Part shown: positions 8,727 to 17,619 of the stretch, one piece after another
Layout: every line of letters starts with the position of its first letter
Position numbering within the stretch: the stretch's first letter is position 1
Source: Bacillota bacterium
GTDB lineage: Bacteria > Bacillota > Bacilli > Paenibacillales > Paenibacillaceae
DNA: 64,000 nt
Reading direction: 5' to 3'
Assembly (NCBI GenBank): GCA_023460795.1
Contig: JAEWPC010000035.1
Span: 1-64,000 of the forward strand
Made by a program: the position numbers and the translations under genes
The notes under the pieces: generated by a model
What the model saw: only the letters and a program-made list of their open reading frames with translations
What the model was told of the DNA's origin: nothing
The model's database searches: none

Positions 8727-8817
8727 CATGAAATGATGAAGAGGTTGCAAATCGGATGGATTATTCATAAGATCAGATCATACGCTAACACGATTATTAC
8801 ATAAAGGAAGGTTGGAC

Positions 8818-9549
8818 ATGGAGGCAGCGTTGACAGGAAGCTTTATATCCGCGATGGCCACTGTTTTCGGCGCCGCTCCGATCTTTTTCATCCGGAAGCT
8901 GTCCGAGAAGTGGAAAGATATCCTCATCGCCTTCACGGCGGGAATCATGGTTTCCGCTTCTACTTTCGGCCTCATGCCGCAGGCGATCAAGGAATCGGGC
9001 ATCGTCGCGTTAACCTTGGGCTTGCTTGCGGGCATTATCGTGCTGGATCAGATCGAGAAGAACATTCCTCATATCGACGTAGAGAACGACAGCCGGATCT
9101 CCGGCTTCGATTCGAAGTCTTTGCTGGTCATCATCGCCTTGTTCATTCATAATATTCCGGAGGGGCTGAGTACCGGATTCAGCTACGCGAGCCAAAGCTC
9201 GGGACTCGGACCGATGGTGGCGATCTCGATCGGGGCGCAGAACGTTCCGGAGGGCTTGATTCTCGCCGTCTTCCTGATTAATTCGAACGTCAGCAAGCTG
9301 AAGTCGTTCCTCATCGTCTTCGTCACCGGCTTAATGGAAGCCGTATCGGCCGTCGCGGGCTACACGATGGCTAGCGGCATTCAAGGTATGATCGGCTTCG
9401 GGCTTGCGTTCGCCGCAGGCGCGATGATGTTCATCGTGTATAAGGAGCTCATTCCCGAGAGCCATGGACACGGTTACGAAAGACCTTCGACGTATTCGTT
9501 CATATTCGGCCTATTGATCATGGTCTATATCAGTCATTGGTTCGGCTGA
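8818..9549 (+). CDS. ZIP-family divalent metal transporter
   Basis: A 243-residue inner-membrane protein with about eight hydrophobic segments that by family imports zinc, iron or manganese. The two metal-site helices are visible: HNIPEG at 111-116 and NVPEG at 142-146, spaced as in ZupT/ZIP proteins. The loop around 80-100 carries acidic residues. The start is taken as ATG at 8818 because AAAGGAAGG lies 7 bases upstream; a TTG at 8812 would be too close to that site. The site-2 protease gene begins 33 bases downstream and may share the transcript. Confidence 0.88.
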   Translation: MEAALTGSFISAMATVFGAAPIFFIRKLSEKWKDILIAFTAGIMVSASTFGLMPQAIKESGIVALTLGLLAGIIVLDQIEKNIPHIDVENDSRISGFDSKSLLVIIALFIHNIPEGLSTGFSYASQSSGLGPMVAISIGAQNVPEGLILAVFLINSNVSKLKSFLIVFVTGLMEAVSAVAGYTMASGIQGMIGFGLAFAAGAMMFIVYKELIPESHGHGYERPSTYSFIFGLLIMVYISHWFG

Positions 9550-9582
9550 TCATGCTGCTTCAGGAAAGGATACCGCTGCGCT

Positions 9583-10716
9583 ATGAAAGCCAAAACCCGT
9601 TCCACCCTGACCGCGATCGGCGTATTCCTGCTGGCGAAGTTCAAGTGGGTTATTGCCTTGCTCAAGTGGTCCAAGTTCGGCGGCACGCTCTTCTCGATGG
9701 CGGCGAGCCTGTCGGCATACGCGATATTCTTCGGATGGAAGTTCGCGATCGCAATCATCTATCTCATATTCGTCCATGAGATGGGCCACCTCGTGGCGGC
9801 CCGCCGCAAAGGCATCGCGACGTCGCCGGCCATGTTCATTCCGTTCGTCGGCGCGGTGATCTCCATGAAGGAGCGTCCGCGCGATGCCGCGACAGAAGCG
9901 TATCTGGCTTACGGCGGCCCGCTCGCGGGCTTGCTCTCCTTCTTGCCCGCGGTGCTGCTCTATCAGGCGGACCCCATACCTTTCTGGGCGCTCGTTATCT
10001 ATCTCGGCGCCACGATTAATCTGTTTAACTTGCTCCCGGTGTCTCCACTAGACGGGGGCAGAATCGTATCCGTGCTCTCTACGAAAATATGGCTGGTCGG
10101 ACTAGCCGTCCTCATCGCGCTCGTCGTGGCGTTTCCCGATAGTCCGATGATGTACGTGATTGCGCTGATCGGTGTATTCTCCTGGTGGAACCGCGCGAGG
10201 GAAGGTTATCGCAGCGAAGTGCTAGGTTACGAGAAGGAGAAGTTGGAGCGGCTTGCGGCGATGCTGCGCGAATGGCCGAAGCTGACGAGCACGCTTCCGC
10301 TTAAACTGGCGCTGACCGCCGAAGCCGAAGAAGCGATGAAGCATAGAGGCGAGATACGCAAATGGTCGATCCCGTTCCTGCACGACAAGCAGAAGTTCGC
10401 GCGCGAGAAAGCGGAGATCGATCTGAAGGTTGTCGCGCGAACGCGCGAGCTGCTGCTAGAGTGGGAGCATCAGCCGGTCCTATACGAGGACGGCGATCCC
10501 GACCGTCCGGTGGCGTCCGAGCTGCTCGTGCACGCGATACGCGAGGCGGAGGCCGATATCGCCGTCATTCAGGAAGAGCAAACCCGTTACCGGACGTACT
10601 ATAAGTCCTCGGCGGCGGTGAAGTGGAAGGTGCTGATCGCGTACCTGCTGCTTGCGGGCGTATTGTCGGGGTTCATGCTGTACGGATATCGATTGATGGA
10701 GCTTTATACTTTATAG
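9583..10716 (+). CDS. Site-2 protease family (M50) intramembrane metallopeptidase
   Basis: A 377-residue membrane protein. The zinc motif is HEMGH at 65-69, inside a hydrophobic helix, and the second ligand motif is PLDGGR with Asp at 157. Together they define M50 proteases, which cut proteins within the membrane. The hydrophobic core covers about 5-210. The C-terminal half is a charged, helical cytoplasmic domain (about 215-350) rich in Glu/Arg/Lys and unlike SpoIVFB's CBS domain or RseP's PDZ. One last membrane helix lies at about 352-370. The start ATG at 9583 has AGGAAAGGA 12 bases before it. Substrate unknown; no anti-sigma factor is adjacent. Confidence 0.85.
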   Translation: MKAKTRSTLTAIGVFLLAKFKWVIALLKWSKFGGTLFSMAASLSAYAIFFGWKFAIAIIYLIFVHEMGHLVAARRKGIATSPAMFIPFVGAVISMKERPRDAATEAYLAYGGPLAGLLSFLPAVLLYQADPIPFWALVIYLGATINLFNLLPVSPLDGGRIVSVLSTKIWLVGLAVLIALVVAFPDSPMMYVIALIGVFSWWNRAREGYRSEVLGYEKEKLERLAAMLREWPKLTSTLPLKLALTAEAEEAMKHRGEIRKWSIPFLHDKQKFAREKAEIDLKVVARTRELLLEWEHQPVLYEDGDPDRPVASELLVHAIREAEADIAVIQEEQTRYRTYYKSSAAVKWKVLIAYLLLAGVLSGFMLYGYRLMELYTL

Positions 10717-10726
10717 ATGAACGCAG

Positions 10727-10772
10727 AAGCGACTTCCTACCCCGAGAGAGGGGATGAGGAAGTCGCTTTGTT
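10727..10772. terminator. Intrinsic terminator between convergent genes
   Basis: Arms AAGCGACTTCCT and AGGAAGTCGCTT enclose a second small CCCC/GGGG stem. It lies between the M50 protease gene and the convergent TraX-like gene. Confidence 0.85.
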
Positions 10773-10786
10773 ATATGCAGGCTAGG

Positions 10787-11422
10787 CTAGGCGTTATCCA
10801 GCCATACAGCGACGGCTGCGAGAGCGGCTAGATGCGCGGGATAGAAGCTGCGCCATAGCCAACGCGGAGGCGATGACAGCCCGAGCTTGAACTCCGCGAA
10901 CAGCGTGTCCCGGTAAGCGAGGAAGAGCGTCGGGAAGATGCTGAACGTTTGCAGCAACCAATTGGAGTCGAGAGCGAATGCCAGCGCGTTAAGGGCAAGA
11001 TGGGCGAGCATCCAATATCGGCGATCTAGATAACGGTAGATACAGATGAGCGCGATCGCGTAGTACCCATAGTCGAACGGGAGCGCTTCGAGCGCGAACG
11101 CGGCGGCGACGCCGAAGCCGACGGCCCAGCGCGGATAACGGTCAGCCAAGATCAGCACCGCGAGACAAACCGCCAACGTGCCGATGACGTTAATCTTTAA
11201 CGTGGATAAACCTAGCATGAAGGGAACCTGAGAGAGAACGGCGAGAATAACGAGGCGTCTCAGATAGCGGTTAACGTCGCGCGTGCGAAAGTAGCCTTGC
11301 ACGATGAAATACGCATAGATCGGGAACGCCGCCCGACCGATGATTCTCCAAGTGACATCGCCGGGGAAGAAGATGATGCCGATATGATCGATTAACATCG
11401 AGAGCATGGCGATGATTTGCAT
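10787..11422 (-). CDS. TraX-like membrane protein
   Basis: A 211-residue protein with about seven hydrophobic segments. The N-terminus MLSMLIDHIGIIFFPG with the following IIGRAAFPIYAYFIVQGY is the hallmark of the TraX family, named for F-plasmid TraX which acetylates pilin. Chromosomal copies in Bacillota are uncharacterised acyltransferase-like membrane proteins. ATG at 11422 follows GGAGGCGCAGCC. No conjugation genes are nearby, so a role in surface modification is only a guess. Confidence 0.85.
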   Translation of the reverse strand: MQIIAMLSMLIDHIGIIFFPGDVTWRIIGRAAFPIYAYFIVQGYFRTRDVNRYLRRLVILAVLSQVPFMLGLSTLKINVIGTLAVCLAVLILADRYPRWAVGFGVAAAFALEALPFDYGYYAIALICIYRYLDRRYWMLAHLALNALAFALDSNWLLQTFSIFPTLFLAYRDTLFAEFKLGLSSPPRWLWRSFYPAHLAALAAVAVWLDNA

Positions 11423-11582
11423 GGCTGCGCCTCCGTGCGCGATCGATTGTATTCTTATGTAAGAGAATATACGAACGGCAAGCCGCGAACAAGCGTCATG
11501 AAGGAAGAGTTGACCGTTGGTGATAGATTGGACAATAATGGAAGTGTATGATACGGATTTTGTCGAAAAAGGGGAAAATAGG

Positions 11583-13148
11583 ATGAGTCACAGTAAACGG
11601 TGGACAAGATTCGTATTCGCGGCGTTGGCTGCCGTACTGGCAGTCGGCATGCTCTCGGTCTCGGCATTCGCGGCCGGTACGGCGGACAAACCGAAGGTCG
11701 TTAAGCTCGCTTCTGGAAACAATCACACGCTCGCTGTTCTAGAGAACGGCAAAGTGATGGCATGGGGAGATAACAAGTCCGGTCAATTGGGCATCGGAAC
11801 AAGCGACCCGACAAGTCCGGCTCCTACCCTCGTACAGGGACTGACCGACGTCATCGACGTTGCGGGCGGCATGGGCCACAGCCTGGCTCTGAAGAAGGAT
11901 GGAACGGTATGGGCGTGGGGCGCCAACCACGACGGACAGCTCGGCAACGGCACGCAGACGAAGGTGTCCGCCGATTACACCACCGTGTTGGAAGATCGTA
12001 ACAGCTCTGTTCCGGTACAAGTAACGGAGCTTGACCACGTAACGGCCATTGCCGCCGGCTGGAGCTCGAGCTTCGCGCTCAAGGACGACGGCACGGTGTG
12101 GGCGTGGGGAAGTAACTCTTGGGGGGCGCTCGGGATCGGCGACAATACACGCACTGGTCAAACGACGCCTAAGCAAGTCGTCGGGTTGACGGACGTCAGC
12201 TCGATCTACAGCGGATGGAACCACGTTCACGCGATCAAGAAGGACGGCACGTCATGGTCGTGGGGATATAATTCGTCCGCTGCCGCCGGAGACGGTACGC
12301 GGACAATCGTCGACGAGACGACGCGCTTGCCGATCGAGGACCATGAGAAGCGCACCCCGGTAGAGATAGCCGGCAACCATCGCTTCGTGACGATCTCGCC
12401 GAATCATAACGGCGGATGTTATGCGGTCGAAGCGGATGGCACGCTATGGTATTGGGGTACCGTGTCCTCGCAAGCCGGTCTCCGGTACGAGAAAGTACCG
12501 ACGCTCGTATCGACCATCGGCGACGTTCAAGCCGTCTATCCGACGGCGGACCGTGCTTACGTGCTGAAGAAGGACGGAACCGTATGGGCCGAGGAAGGCG
12601 GTTACGATCAATTCGTTAAGCTGGATCTGCCTAAGGTGAAATCCATTTCCGCCGGCGGATGGTCTCACGCACAGGCTATCGTTGAGGATGGCTCCGTATA
12701 CACGTGGGGTCCTAACAGCTTAGGGCAGTTAGGGGAACCGACAAGGAAGTTCGTCGGCAAGGCGAAGCCGATCCAGATGACCGCGTTCTACGCGCCGGAG
12801 AAGGTTATCGTTCCGACCGTCTTTGCGAATGGCAAATCTTCCTCGGCCAAGCTGGACGTATCGAAAGGTTATCCGTTGCTATCGCTCGCCGACGCCATGA
12901 AGCTGGTCGGTGGCAAGAGTTCGGAAGACAAGAAGAAGAAGCTGTACACCTTGACGAAAGGCAAGACCAAGCTTGAAATTTCGGCAGGCAGCACATCCGC
13001 CAAGCTTAACGGCAAGTCGGTCAAGCTGAAGCAAGCTCCGGTCTTGCTGGCGAACCGATTGTGGGTTCCGGCGGCGGTGCTGGAATCGCTCGGCGCGAAG
13101 ACCAAATGGGACGCGGCGGCGCAGCGGTTAGACATTACGGTGAAATAA
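11583..13148 (+). CDS. Secreted RCC1-repeat protein with C-terminal copper-amine-oxidase-N domain
   Basis: A 521-residue exported protein. A signal peptide at 1-30 ends near SAFA/AG. RCC1-type propeller repeats follow, recognisable by recurring W-x-WG-x-N-x-x-G-x-LG-x-G blocks (MAWGDNKSGQLGIGT, VWAWGANHDGQLGNGT, VWAWGSNSWGALGIGD, SWSWGYNSS, VYTWGPNSLGQLG). The last ~100 residues (FANGKSSSAKLDVSKGYPLL onward) form a stalk domain of the copper amine oxidase N type, common on Paenibacillus surface proteins. ATG at 11583 is preferred because it starts a signal peptide and lies after GGGGAAAATAGG; the frame is open further upstream to 11517. Function unknown; extracellular protein interaction is likely. 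Confidence 0.82.
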   Translation: MSHSKRWTRFVFAALAAVLAVGMLSVSAFAAGTADKPKVVKLASGNNHTLAVLENGKVMAWGDNKSGQLGIGTSDPTSPAPTLVQGLTDVIDVAGGMGHSLALKKDGTVWAWGANHDGQLGNGTQTKVSADYTTVLEDRNSSVPVQVTELDHVTAIAAGWSSSFALKDDGTVWAWGSNSWGALGIGDNTRTGQTTPKQVVGLTDVSSIYSGWNHVHAIKKDGTSWSWGYNSSAAAGDGTRTIVDETTRLPIEDHEKRTPVEIAGNHRFVTISPNHNGGCYAVEADGTLWYWGTVSSQAGLRYEKVPTLVSTIGDVQAVYPTADRAYVLKKDGTVWAEEGGYDQFVKLDLPKVKSISAGGWSHAQAIVEDGSVYTWGPNSLGQLGEPTRKFVGKAKPIQMTAFYAPEKVIVPTVFANGKSSSAKLDVSKGYPLLSLADAMKLVGGKSSEDKKKKLYTLTKGKTKLEISAGSTSAKLNGKSVKLKQAPVLLANRLWVPAAVLESLGAKTKWDAAAQRLDITVK

Positions 13149-13156
13149 GGTTCGAC

Positions 13157-13190
13157 GGCAGTCCGCGTAGGCGGGCTGCCTCTTTATTTT
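13157..13190 (+). terminator. Intrinsic terminator after the RCC1 gene
   Basis: Stem GGCAGtCCGC/GCGGGCTGCC followed by TCTTTATTTTT. Confidence 0.75.
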
Positions 13191-13248
13191 TGGTCCGGCG
13201 ACAAAATAAGGTATGATGAGAGGTGACTATGTCGACTCGGGAGGTTAC

Positions 13249-14529
13249 ATGGAACAGCAAGCGATTTATGCGATAGCGATATTCGTCATTGCTTACGGTT
13301 TAATTGTATCGGACAAAATTCATCGGACGATCGTAGCTATGCTCGGAGGCATAGCCGTCGTCGCGTTCGGAATCGTTGACGTGAACTCGGCGATCGAGTC
13401 CTATATCGATTTCAATACGCTCGGGCTGCTGATCGGCATGATGATTATCGTCGGCGTGACGGCGAAGTCGGGGCTGTTCAGCTACATCGCGGTCATAGCG
13501 GCTAAGCGGGCCAGGGGAGAACCGGTCAGGATCATGCTCGCGCTTGCGGTCGTCACGGCGGTCGCTTCGGCATTCTTGGATAATGTCACTACGGTTATGC
13601 TCATCGTGCCGGTGACTTTCAGTCTGGCCAGACAATTGCAAGTGAGCCCGTATCCGTTCCTGTTCTCGCAGATTATCGCGTCCAACATCGGCGGTACGGC
13701 GACATTAATCGGCGACCCGCCGAATATCATGATCGGCAGCGCGGTGGAGGAGTTGACCTTCATGGCGTTCATCGACAACCTGGCGCCGATCGTCGTCGTG
13801 ATCATAGCCGTTCATCTTCCGTTGTTCAGGCTGCTGTTCCGCGGGGATCTTCGTACGACGGAGGAACGTAAAAGCGACGTGATGGATCTCGATGCGGGCG
13901 CGCTGCTGACGGATATTCCATTGCTGTGGAAGAGTCTGGTCATTCTGGCGCTCACGGTTATCGGATTTTTCCTGCATGGCGTGATCCACGTGGAATCTTC
14001 CGTCATGGCGCTTGCCGGCGCGTTCCTCTTGTTATTGCTGGCGGGCGAGCATGCGATGGAGGAGGCGCTAACGCGCGTCGAGTGGACGACGATCTTCTTC
14101 TTCGTCGGGTTATTCACGCTCGTAGGCGGGTTGGTAGACACCGGGATTATTCGGGATTTGGCCGTCCAAGCCATCGATCTTACGGGCGGCAACGTGGCGG
14201 CGACGGCTATGCTGGTGCTCTGGATGAGCGCGGTGTTCTCCGCCTTCATGGACAATATCCCGTTCGTGGCGACGATGATTCCGCTCATTCAAGAGATGGG
14301 CGCCTTGGGAGTTAACGACCTGGAGCCGATCTGGTGGAGTCTGGCTCTCGGAGCATGCTTGGGCGGCAACGGGACGCTGATCGGCGCCAGCGCCAATCTG
14401 GTCACGGCGGGACTGGCGGCCAAAGAAGGGTATCCGATCACGTTCGTGAAGTTCATGAAGCTCGCGTTCCCGTTAATGCTGTTGTCGGTTGCGATCTGCA
14501 GCGTCTATATTTATTTGAGATACTTATAA
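13249..14529 (+). CDS. ArsB/NhaD-type (SLC13-like) ion permease
   Basis: A 426-residue integral membrane protein with about 11-12 helices and two inverted repeats. In each repeat the signature loop can be seen: GGTATLIGDPPNIMIG in the first and GGNGTLIGASANLV in the second, each preceded by an FLDN or FMDN helix (FLDNVTTVMLIVP, FMDNIPFVATM). This arrangement is that of the ArsB/NhaD/CitM superfamily that moves arsenite, Na+/H+ or organic anions. There is no arsR or arsC neighbour, so arsenic specificity is not supported. ATG at 13249 with GGGAGG 4-9 bases upstream is taken as the start; the frame is open from 13213. The MFS gene starts 22 bases later. Confidence 0.85.
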   Translation: MEQQAIYAIAIFVIAYGLIVSDKIHRTIVAMLGGIAVVAFGIVDVNSAIESYIDFNTLGLLIGMMIIVGVTAKSGLFSYIAVIAAKRARGEPVRIMLALAVVTAVASAFLDNVTTVMLIVPVTFSLARQLQVSPYPFLFSQIIASNIGGTATLIGDPPNIMIGSAVEELTFMAFIDNLAPIVVVIIAVHLPLFRLLFRGDLRTTEERKSDVMDLDAGALLTDIPLLWKSLVILALTVIGFFLHGVIHVESSVMALAGAFLLLLLAGEHAMEEALTRVEWTTIFFFVGLFTLVGGLVDTGIIRDLAVQAIDLTGGNVAATAMLVLWMSAVFSAFMDNIPFVATMIPLIQEMGALGVNDLEPIWWSLALGACLGGNGTLIGASANLVTAGLAAKEGYPITFVKFMKLAFPLMLLSVAICSVYIYLRYL

Positions 14530-14551
14530 GCTACAGCACGAAGGAGCAACT

Positions 14552-15784
14552 ATGAACCCATTAGAATTTGCTAACGTTAAGCCTGTTAGCAGACCGCGAG
14601 CGATCGTATGGCTGATTACCCTGCTAGGCTCGCTGACCGCGTTCGGACCGTTATCGCTCGATCTATATTTGCCCGCGCTGCCTAAGCTGGCAACCGATTT
14701 CGGAACGAGCTCGTCGCTGGCTCAGCTTAGTCTCACGTCCTGCATGATCGGCTTGTCCGTCGGTCAGTTGTTCGCAGGCGCGTGGAGCGACATCAGCGGC
14801 AGGCGGGGGCCGCTTCTCGTCGGTCTAGCGGCGTACGGCATCGCATCCATCCTGTGCGCGCTCAGTCCGTCGATCGGAACGTTCGTCGCGCTTCGGTTTA
14901 TACAAGGCTTTGCCGGTTCGGCGGGCATCGTCATCGCCCGCGCGGCTGCCCGAGACATGTACGAGGGGCCGGAGTTGACCCGGTTCTTCGCGATGTTAAT
15001 GCTCGTTAACGGAGCGGCGCCGATCCTATCGCCGGTAATCGGCGGGCAGCTGATGAAGGTGATGGGCTGGGAAGGATTGTTCTACGTGCTGGCGGGATGG
15101 GGACTGCTGCTGTTCGTCGGCGTTCTGTTCGGCTTGCCCGAGACTTTGCGTGCCGATAAGCGGATGACCGGCGGTCTTGGCGAGACGCTGCGGACGTTCC
15201 GCAGACTGCTCGGCAATCGCCGCTTTATGGGATTCGCGCTGACGCAAGGCTTCGTGTCCGCGGCTATGTTCGCGTACATCTCAGGCTCGCCGTTCGTGCT
15301 CCAGAACATATACGGCGTATCGCCGCAGCTATTCAGCATGTTCTTCGCGGTGAACGGGCTCGGAATCATTATCGCCGGACAGCTGACCGGCCGGCTGGCC
15401 GCCCGGGTGGACGAGAAGAAGCTGTTCGTCGTCGGGATAGGAATTGCTCTCTTCGGAGGCTTATCGTTGTTAGCTATGATCTTGCTCGACGCTTCGCTCG
15501 CTTTCATCCTTATTCCTCTCTTCTTCGTCGTATCGAGCGTCGGGATCGTCGGCACGAGCGGTTTCGTGCTCGCGATGGGCGATCAGGGACATGCGGCCGG
15601 CAGCGCTTCGGCGCTTATCGGCTTGCTGACGTTCCTGCTCGGCGGCATGCTCGCGCCGCTTGTCGGCATCGCCGGCAGCAGCAATGCGCTGCCGATGGGT
15701 ATCATTATCGCGGCGTCGGAATGCTGCGCGGTGCTTGTGTTTCTGGCCATGGTTCATTGGAGAAAAGCGCCTAGGACCTTATAA
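14552..15784 (+). CDS. Bcr/CflA-family MFS multidrug efflux transporter
   Basis: A 410-residue, 12-helix drug:proton antiporter. FGPLSLDLYLPALPKLATDF after the first helix is the diagnostic segment of the Bcr/CflA (bicyclomycin/chloramphenicol resistance) branch. The loop between helices 2 and 3 reads GAWSDISGRRGPLL, the MFS motif A. ARAAARDMYEG in helix 4-5 also fits. ATG at 14552 follows AAGGAGC at 8 bases. It lies 22 bases after the permease gene and is likely co-transcribed with it. Drug specificity is unknown. Confidence 0.87.
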   Translation: MNPLEFANVKPVSRPRAIVWLITLLGSLTAFGPLSLDLYLPALPKLATDFGTSSSLAQLSLTSCMIGLSVGQLFAGAWSDISGRRGPLLVGLAAYGIASILCALSPSIGTFVALRFIQGFAGSAGIVIARAAARDMYEGPELTRFFAMLMLVNGAAPILSPVIGGQLMKVMGWEGLFYVLAGWGLLLFVGVLFGLPETLRADKRMTGGLGETLRTFRRLLGNRRFMGFALTQGFVSAAMFAYISGSPFVLQNIYGVSPQLFSMFFAVNGLGIIIAGQLTGRLAARVDEKKLFVVGIGIALFGGLSLLAMILLDASLAFILIPLFFVVSSVGIVGTSGFVLAMGDQGHAAGSASALIGLLTFLLGGMLAPLVGIAGSSNALPMGIIIAASECCAVLVFLAMVHWRKAPRTL

Positions 15785-15814
15785 TAGTTACATACGGAAG
15801 AGGAGCGTGCGCGC

Positions 15815-16432
15815 GTGGGGAACGAGAAGAATACGCTGAGACAAGCTTACGATAAATACGCGGAGGAGCGGGACCAATCGCGGATGGCGCCATGGAAGTT
15901 CGAGGTGCGCCAGCAATTCCTGCACTCGTTGCTTGAAGAGGATAAGAACGCCATTCTGGAAATCGGGGCAGGGACGGGACGCGACGGGCTTTATTTTCAG
16001 GAAAACCGGTTCGAAGTCGTATGCGTGGATCTGTCCGCCGAGATGGTGCGACTGTGTAAGGAGAAGGGGCTCGACGCGCGGCAGATGGACGTTCGCGAGC
16101 TGACGTTCGACGACGGGCGATTCGACAGCGTCTACGCGATGAACAGCCTGCTGCATATTCCGAAGGCGGAAATCGGAGACGTGCTGGCCAACATTCATCG
16201 GGTGCTGAAGCCGGGAGGGCTGTTCTTCTACGGCGTATATGGAGGAGAGAGCTCCGAGGGCGTTTGGGATAAGGACGTATATGAGCCGAAACGGTTTTTC
16301 GCGATGTACACGGACGAGGAGCTTCAGACGCTTGTTCAGCCGATGTTCGGCATAGAGGAGTTCCATACGGTGCCGATGGGCGAAGGCGCGCCGCATTTCC
16401 AGGCGTTGCTGCTGCGGAAGCCGGGCGAGTAG
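15815..16432 (+). CDS. Class I SAM-dependent methyltransferase
   Basis: A 205-residue Rossmann-fold enzyme of the Methyltransf_11/25 type. Motif I ILEIGAGTGRDGLYF lies at 47-61, the acidic end of strand 2 at VCVDLSAEMV, motif II-III at FDSVYAMNSLLHI, and the post-motif at KPGGLFFYGVYG. The substrate is not predictable. The GTG start at 15815 has AAGAGGAG ten bases before it. The RNase H gene begins 15 bases after its stop, so the two are probably one transcript with the preceding transporter. Confidence 0.85.
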   Translation: MGNEKNTLRQAYDKYAEERDQSRMAPWKFEVRQQFLHSLLEEDKNAILEIGAGTGRDGLYFQENRFEVVCVDLSAEMVRLCKEKGLDARQMDVRELTFDDGRFDSVYAMNSLLHIPKAEIGDVLANIHRVLKPGGLFFYGVYGGESSEGVWDKDVYEPKRFFAMYTDEELQTLVQPMFGIEEFHTVPMGEGAPHFQALLLRKPGE

Positions 16433-16447
16433 GCGAGGGGGATATCG

Positions 16448-17095
16448 ATGGCGAAGCAGAAATATTACGTCGTGTGGGTAGGCAGGGAGCCTGGGATCTA
16501 CGTGACGTGGCCGGAGTGCCAGAAGCAAGTCGATCAGTTCGAGGGCGCCAAGTACAAGTCTTACGAGTCGAAGGCGGAGGCCGAGGTCGCTTACGGCGCC
16601 GGGTGGAAGAGAAGCTTCGGACAAGCAGCCAAGACGTCAAGCGGCTCAGGGGCTGCGAAGTCTTCCGGCGGCACGGCTACCAAGGAACAAATCGACTATA
16701 GCAGCATCTCCGTCGACGTCGGCACGGCCGGCAACCCGGGACCGGTCGAGTACAAGGGCGTGGACACGCAGACCGGCGAAGTCCTGTTCTCCGTCGGTCC
16801 GATCAGCAAGGGGACGAACAATCTCGGCGAATTCCTCGCGATCGTGCACGGCCTCGCGTATTTGCAGAAGCTCGGCAGCAACAAGACGGTCTACAGCGAC
16901 TCGGTGAACGCGATCAAGTGGGTCAAAGAGAAGAAGGTCTCCTCCACGCTCGTCCGCGACGAGTCCACCGCCGAAATCTGGGGGCTCGTCGACCGCGCCG
17001 TCCTCTGGCTGAAGTCGAACAAGTACCCAAACAAGGTAACGAAGTGGCAGACCAAAGAGTGGGGCGAGATCAAGGCGGATTACGGGCGGAAGTGA
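16448..17095 (+). CDS. rnhA: Ribonuclease H with N-terminal viroplasmin (hybrid-binding) domain
   Basis: A 215-residue cytoplasmic RNase H type 1 that removes RNA from RNA/DNA hybrids. Residues 1-50 (KYYVVWVGREPGIYVTWPEC...) are the caulimovirus-viroplasmin-like hybrid-binding domain. A Ser/Gly/Ala-rich linker spans about 55-80, and the catalytic domain follows. Catalytic carboxylates by eye are Asp90 in SVDVGTAGN, Glu128 in NNLGEFLAI and Asp151 in VYSDSVNAI, with a C-terminal Asp in KADYG as a possible fourth. ATG at 16448 has GAGGGGGATATCG upstream. A long tandem repeat array starts just after the stop. Confidence 0.9.
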   Translation: MAKQKYYVVWVGREPGIYVTWPECQKQVDQFEGAKYKSYESKAEAEVAYGAGWKRSFGQAAKTSSGSGAAKSSGGTATKEQIDYSSISVDVGTAGNPGPVEYKGVDTQTGEVLFSVGPISKGTNNLGEFLAIVHGLAYLQKLGSNKTVYSDSVNAIKWVKEKKVSSTLVRDESTAEIWGLVDRAVLWLKSNKYPNKVTKWQTKEWGEIKADYGRK

Positions 17096-17107
17096 GGCAG
17101 CGCGGGC

Positions 17108-17441
17108 GTGAAATAGCGGCAAGTGGTGCCGCTAAACCGCCGAGCTCGCGTGCGGGCGAGAGATAGCGGCACGTGGTGCCACTAAATCGCCGGAGTCGCG
17201 AGAGAGCGTGGAATAGCGGCACGGGGTGCCGCTAAACCGCCGAACTCGCATGCGAGCGAGAAATAGCGGCAAGTGGTGCCGCTAAACCGCCGAAACCGCG
17301 TGCGAGCGAGAAATAGCGGCAAGTGGTGCCGCTAAACCGCCGAACTCGCGTGCGGGCGAGAGATAGCGGCAAGTGGTGCCGCTAAACCGCCGAGCTCGCG
17401 TGCGAGCGAGAAATAGCGGCACGCGGTGCCGCTAAACCGCC
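17108..17441. repeat. Tandem array of a 50-base palindrome-containing repeat, seven copies
   Basis: Seven units of about 50 bases, each with a core TAGCGGCAAGTGGTGCCGCT that folds into an AGCGGCA/TGCCGCT hairpin, then AAACCGCCGAACTCGCGTGC or a variant. Units diverge by a few bases (CACGTGG, CACGCGG). There is no spacer variation. It fills most of the gap between rnhA and the two-component operon. Confidence 0.9.
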
Positions 17442-17481
17442 TCAGTTCTTCCGCTGAAGCCGCCCAAAAACTTCTAACGAG

Positions 17482-17521
17482 CCGTTCCTATCGAGTAATC
17501 ACTCGAATGAACGGTTTTTTT
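17482..17521 (+). terminator. Intrinsic terminator upstream of the two-component operon
   Basis: Nested arms CCGTTC..GAACGG and CGAGT..ACTCG followed by a run of seven to eight T. It would end transcripts coming through rnhA and the repeat array. Confidence 0.85.
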
Positions 17522-17619
17522 GCTATTTTCTTGAGGGACTCTTGATAATTTCTTCATATCTATCCTGTACAATGGAGATGAATTAGGTTTCGGACCAAGC
17601 GAGAGATGGGGCGCATAAC

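Noticed and set aside
13249..14529. Arsenite efflux pump ArsB
   Set aside because: The fold matches the superfamily, but no arsR or arsC gene is adjacent and the substrate cannot be told from the motifs.
17108..17441. CRISPR array
   Set aside because: Repeats are tandem with no unique spacers of constant length, the unit contains an internal palindrome with drift in every copy, and no cas genes are nearby.
17542..17573. Promoter TTGATA...TACAAT before the response regulator
   Set aside because: The hexamers are 20 bases apart, too far for a normal sigma-A promoter; a promoter is probable in this region but not assignable.
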